Shown: piece by piece, positions 6,861 through 7,144 of the stretch | Layout: each line of letters opens with the position of its first letter | How positions within the stretch are numbered: the stretch's first letter is position 1 | The notes under the pieces: generated by a model | What the model was told of the DNA's origin: nothing | The model's database searches: none | The model's input: only the letters and a program-made list of their open reading frames with translations | Made by a program: the position numbers and the translations under genes | NCBI GenBank assembly: GCA_031261125.1 | Contig: JAISJZ010000157.1 | Span: forward strand, 1-7,144 | DNA length: 7,144 nucleotides | Source: Planctomycetaceae bacterium | GTDB taxonomy: Bacteria > Planctomycetota > Planctomycetia > Pirellulales > Thermoguttaceae | Reading direction: 5' to 3'

Positions 6861-6894
6861 CCAGAACCGCAATCGGAAGATTGCGGCGTACTGG
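6861..6894 (+). ncRNA. Candidate structured RNA element (perfect stem with GNRA-type loop)
   Basis: Arms CCGCAATC (6867-6874) and GATTGCGG (6879-6886) form a perfect 8-bp stem closed by GGAA, a GNRA-type tetraloop, on the plus strand; on the minus strand the loop is UUCC. CCAG (6861-6864) and CTGG (6891-6894) add an outer 4-bp helix across an asymmetric internal loop (2 and 4 bases). The tetraloop favours the plus strand as the RNA strand. A neighbouring GGTTA-T-TAACC palindrome (6904-6914) and the segment to about 6950 may belong to the same molecule. I do not recognise the family; a fragment of a group II intron domain is one possibility I could not confirm. Confidence 0.3.
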
Positions 6895-6987
6895 GTATGT
6901 AGTTGGTTATTAACCGGTCTCATCGAATCCAGAGGGTTGTCATAAATTTTGGATGCGTCATCTCGTCTGCCATATATGTTTCACAAC

Positions 6988-7017
6988 GGTTTCCGAAAAA
7001 TCAGTATATTGGGAACC
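6988..7017. repeat. Inverted repeat
   Basis: GGTTTCC (6988-6994) pairs with GGGAACC (7011-7017) over 7 positions with one G-U on the plus-strand RNA; the loop is 16 bases. It lies between the candidate structured RNA and the homopolymer tail. Role unknown and could be incidental. Confidence 0.3.
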
Positions 7018-7111
7018 TCTATTAACCCCCCATATTCTATCAAAAAAAAATACGCAATAGGGAGGACGAGTTTTTCTTAAAAAAGGGGGAAAAGTGGATT
7101 TTTTTTTATCC

Positions 7112-7144
7112 TGACGGCTGATTTTTTCCGTCAAGACGGAGTCT
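7112..7144. repeat. Overlapping, mutually exclusive inverted repeats at the right edge
   Basis: TGACGG (7112-7117) pairs with CCGTCA (7128-7133) across a 10-base loop that contains T6. CCGT (7128-7131) can instead pair with ACGG (7136-7139), and AGAC (7134-7137) with GTCT (7141-7144). The T-run lies inside or before the stems, so neither direction gives a standard terminator. The structure may continue past the window. Confidence 0.35.

Larger units (their letters stand above)
6744..7144. other. Gene-free region with hairpins and homopolymer-rich tail
   Basis: No convincing coding frame is present in these 401 bases. The left half (6744-6960) has ordinary base composition and holds the operon leader and the strongest hairpin. 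The right half (6960-7144) is richer in A/T and in homopolymers: C6 at 7026-7031, A9 at 7042-7050, G5 near 7085-7089 and T9 at 7099-7107. A gene may start beyond the right edge; GGGAGGA near 7061-7067 resembles a ribosome binding site but no frame follows it in the window. Confidence 0.6.

Noticed and set aside
6904..6960. tRNA-like TCGAATCC segment
   Set aside because: The bases around TCGAATCC do not form a 5-bp T-arm and no acceptor stem, anticodon arm or CCA end could be placed.
7009..7038. Possible plus-strand promoter (TTGGGA, 18 bp, TATTCT)
   Set aside because: Both boxes match only 4 of 6 bases, the spacing is long, and no gene follows within the window to support it.
6806..7144. Group II intron beginning at GTGTAACGG
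   Set aside because: The 5' end matches the GUGYG rule at only four of five bases, no domain V or reverse transcriptase is visible, and the right half is homopolymer-rich; kept only as one option for the structured element.

Overview
The window reads as chromosome of a free-living or gut bacterium of roughly 50% G+C, most likely in the PVC superphylum and probably a planctomycete. This placement is an inference from protein style, not from a marker gene. The reasons are a very large secreted protein with an Asp/Gly-rich 'DGDGWPD' motif near its N-terminus, a fused serine-hydrolase/DUF1343 cell-wall enzyme, no recognisable Shine-Dalgarno sequence before any of the four start codons, and a heavy use of CCG, ACC-GG and GCC-GG codon combinations. 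No rRNA, tRNA, CRISPR array, insertion sequence or phage gene was seen.

Layout, left to right. (1) Positions 1-2653, minus strand: the first 884 codons of a large exported multidomain protein that runs off the left edge. (2) Positions 2654-2743: a 90-bp divergent promoter region with a good sigma70-type promoter pointing right, so close to the next start codon that the mRNA should be leaderless. (3) Positions 2744-3502, plus strand: a 252-residue SprA-related putative zinc metalloprotease with HEQAH. (4) An 11-bp convergent gap. (5) Positions 3514-5865, minus strand: a 783-residue exported fusion of a beta-lactamase-fold serine hydrolase (AmiE/YbbE type) and a DUF1343/NamZ exo-N-acetylmuramidase. 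(6) Positions 5928-6743, minus strand: a 271-residue exported basic-secretory-protein family metallopeptidase with HETIH, 62 bp upstream of the fusion gene and probably co-transcribed with it. (7) Positions 6744-7144: a gene-free stretch with several hairpins, one with a perfect 8-bp stem and a GNRA-type loop, followed by an A/T-homopolymer-rich tail.

Functionally, the two right-hand minus-strand genes look like an exported pair acting on wall or extracellular polymer: one releases N-acetylmuramic acid and cleaves an associated bond, the other is a likely peptidase. The left-hand giant resembles exported carbohydrate-active proteins in overall plan, but no catalytic residues could be fixed. 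The SprA-related protein has no signal peptide and is transcribed alone. The best candidates for something new are the fused AmiE-NamZ enzyme with its metallopeptidase neighbour, and the structured intergenic segment near 6861-6894. I do not see strong evidence for a wholly new multi-gene system.
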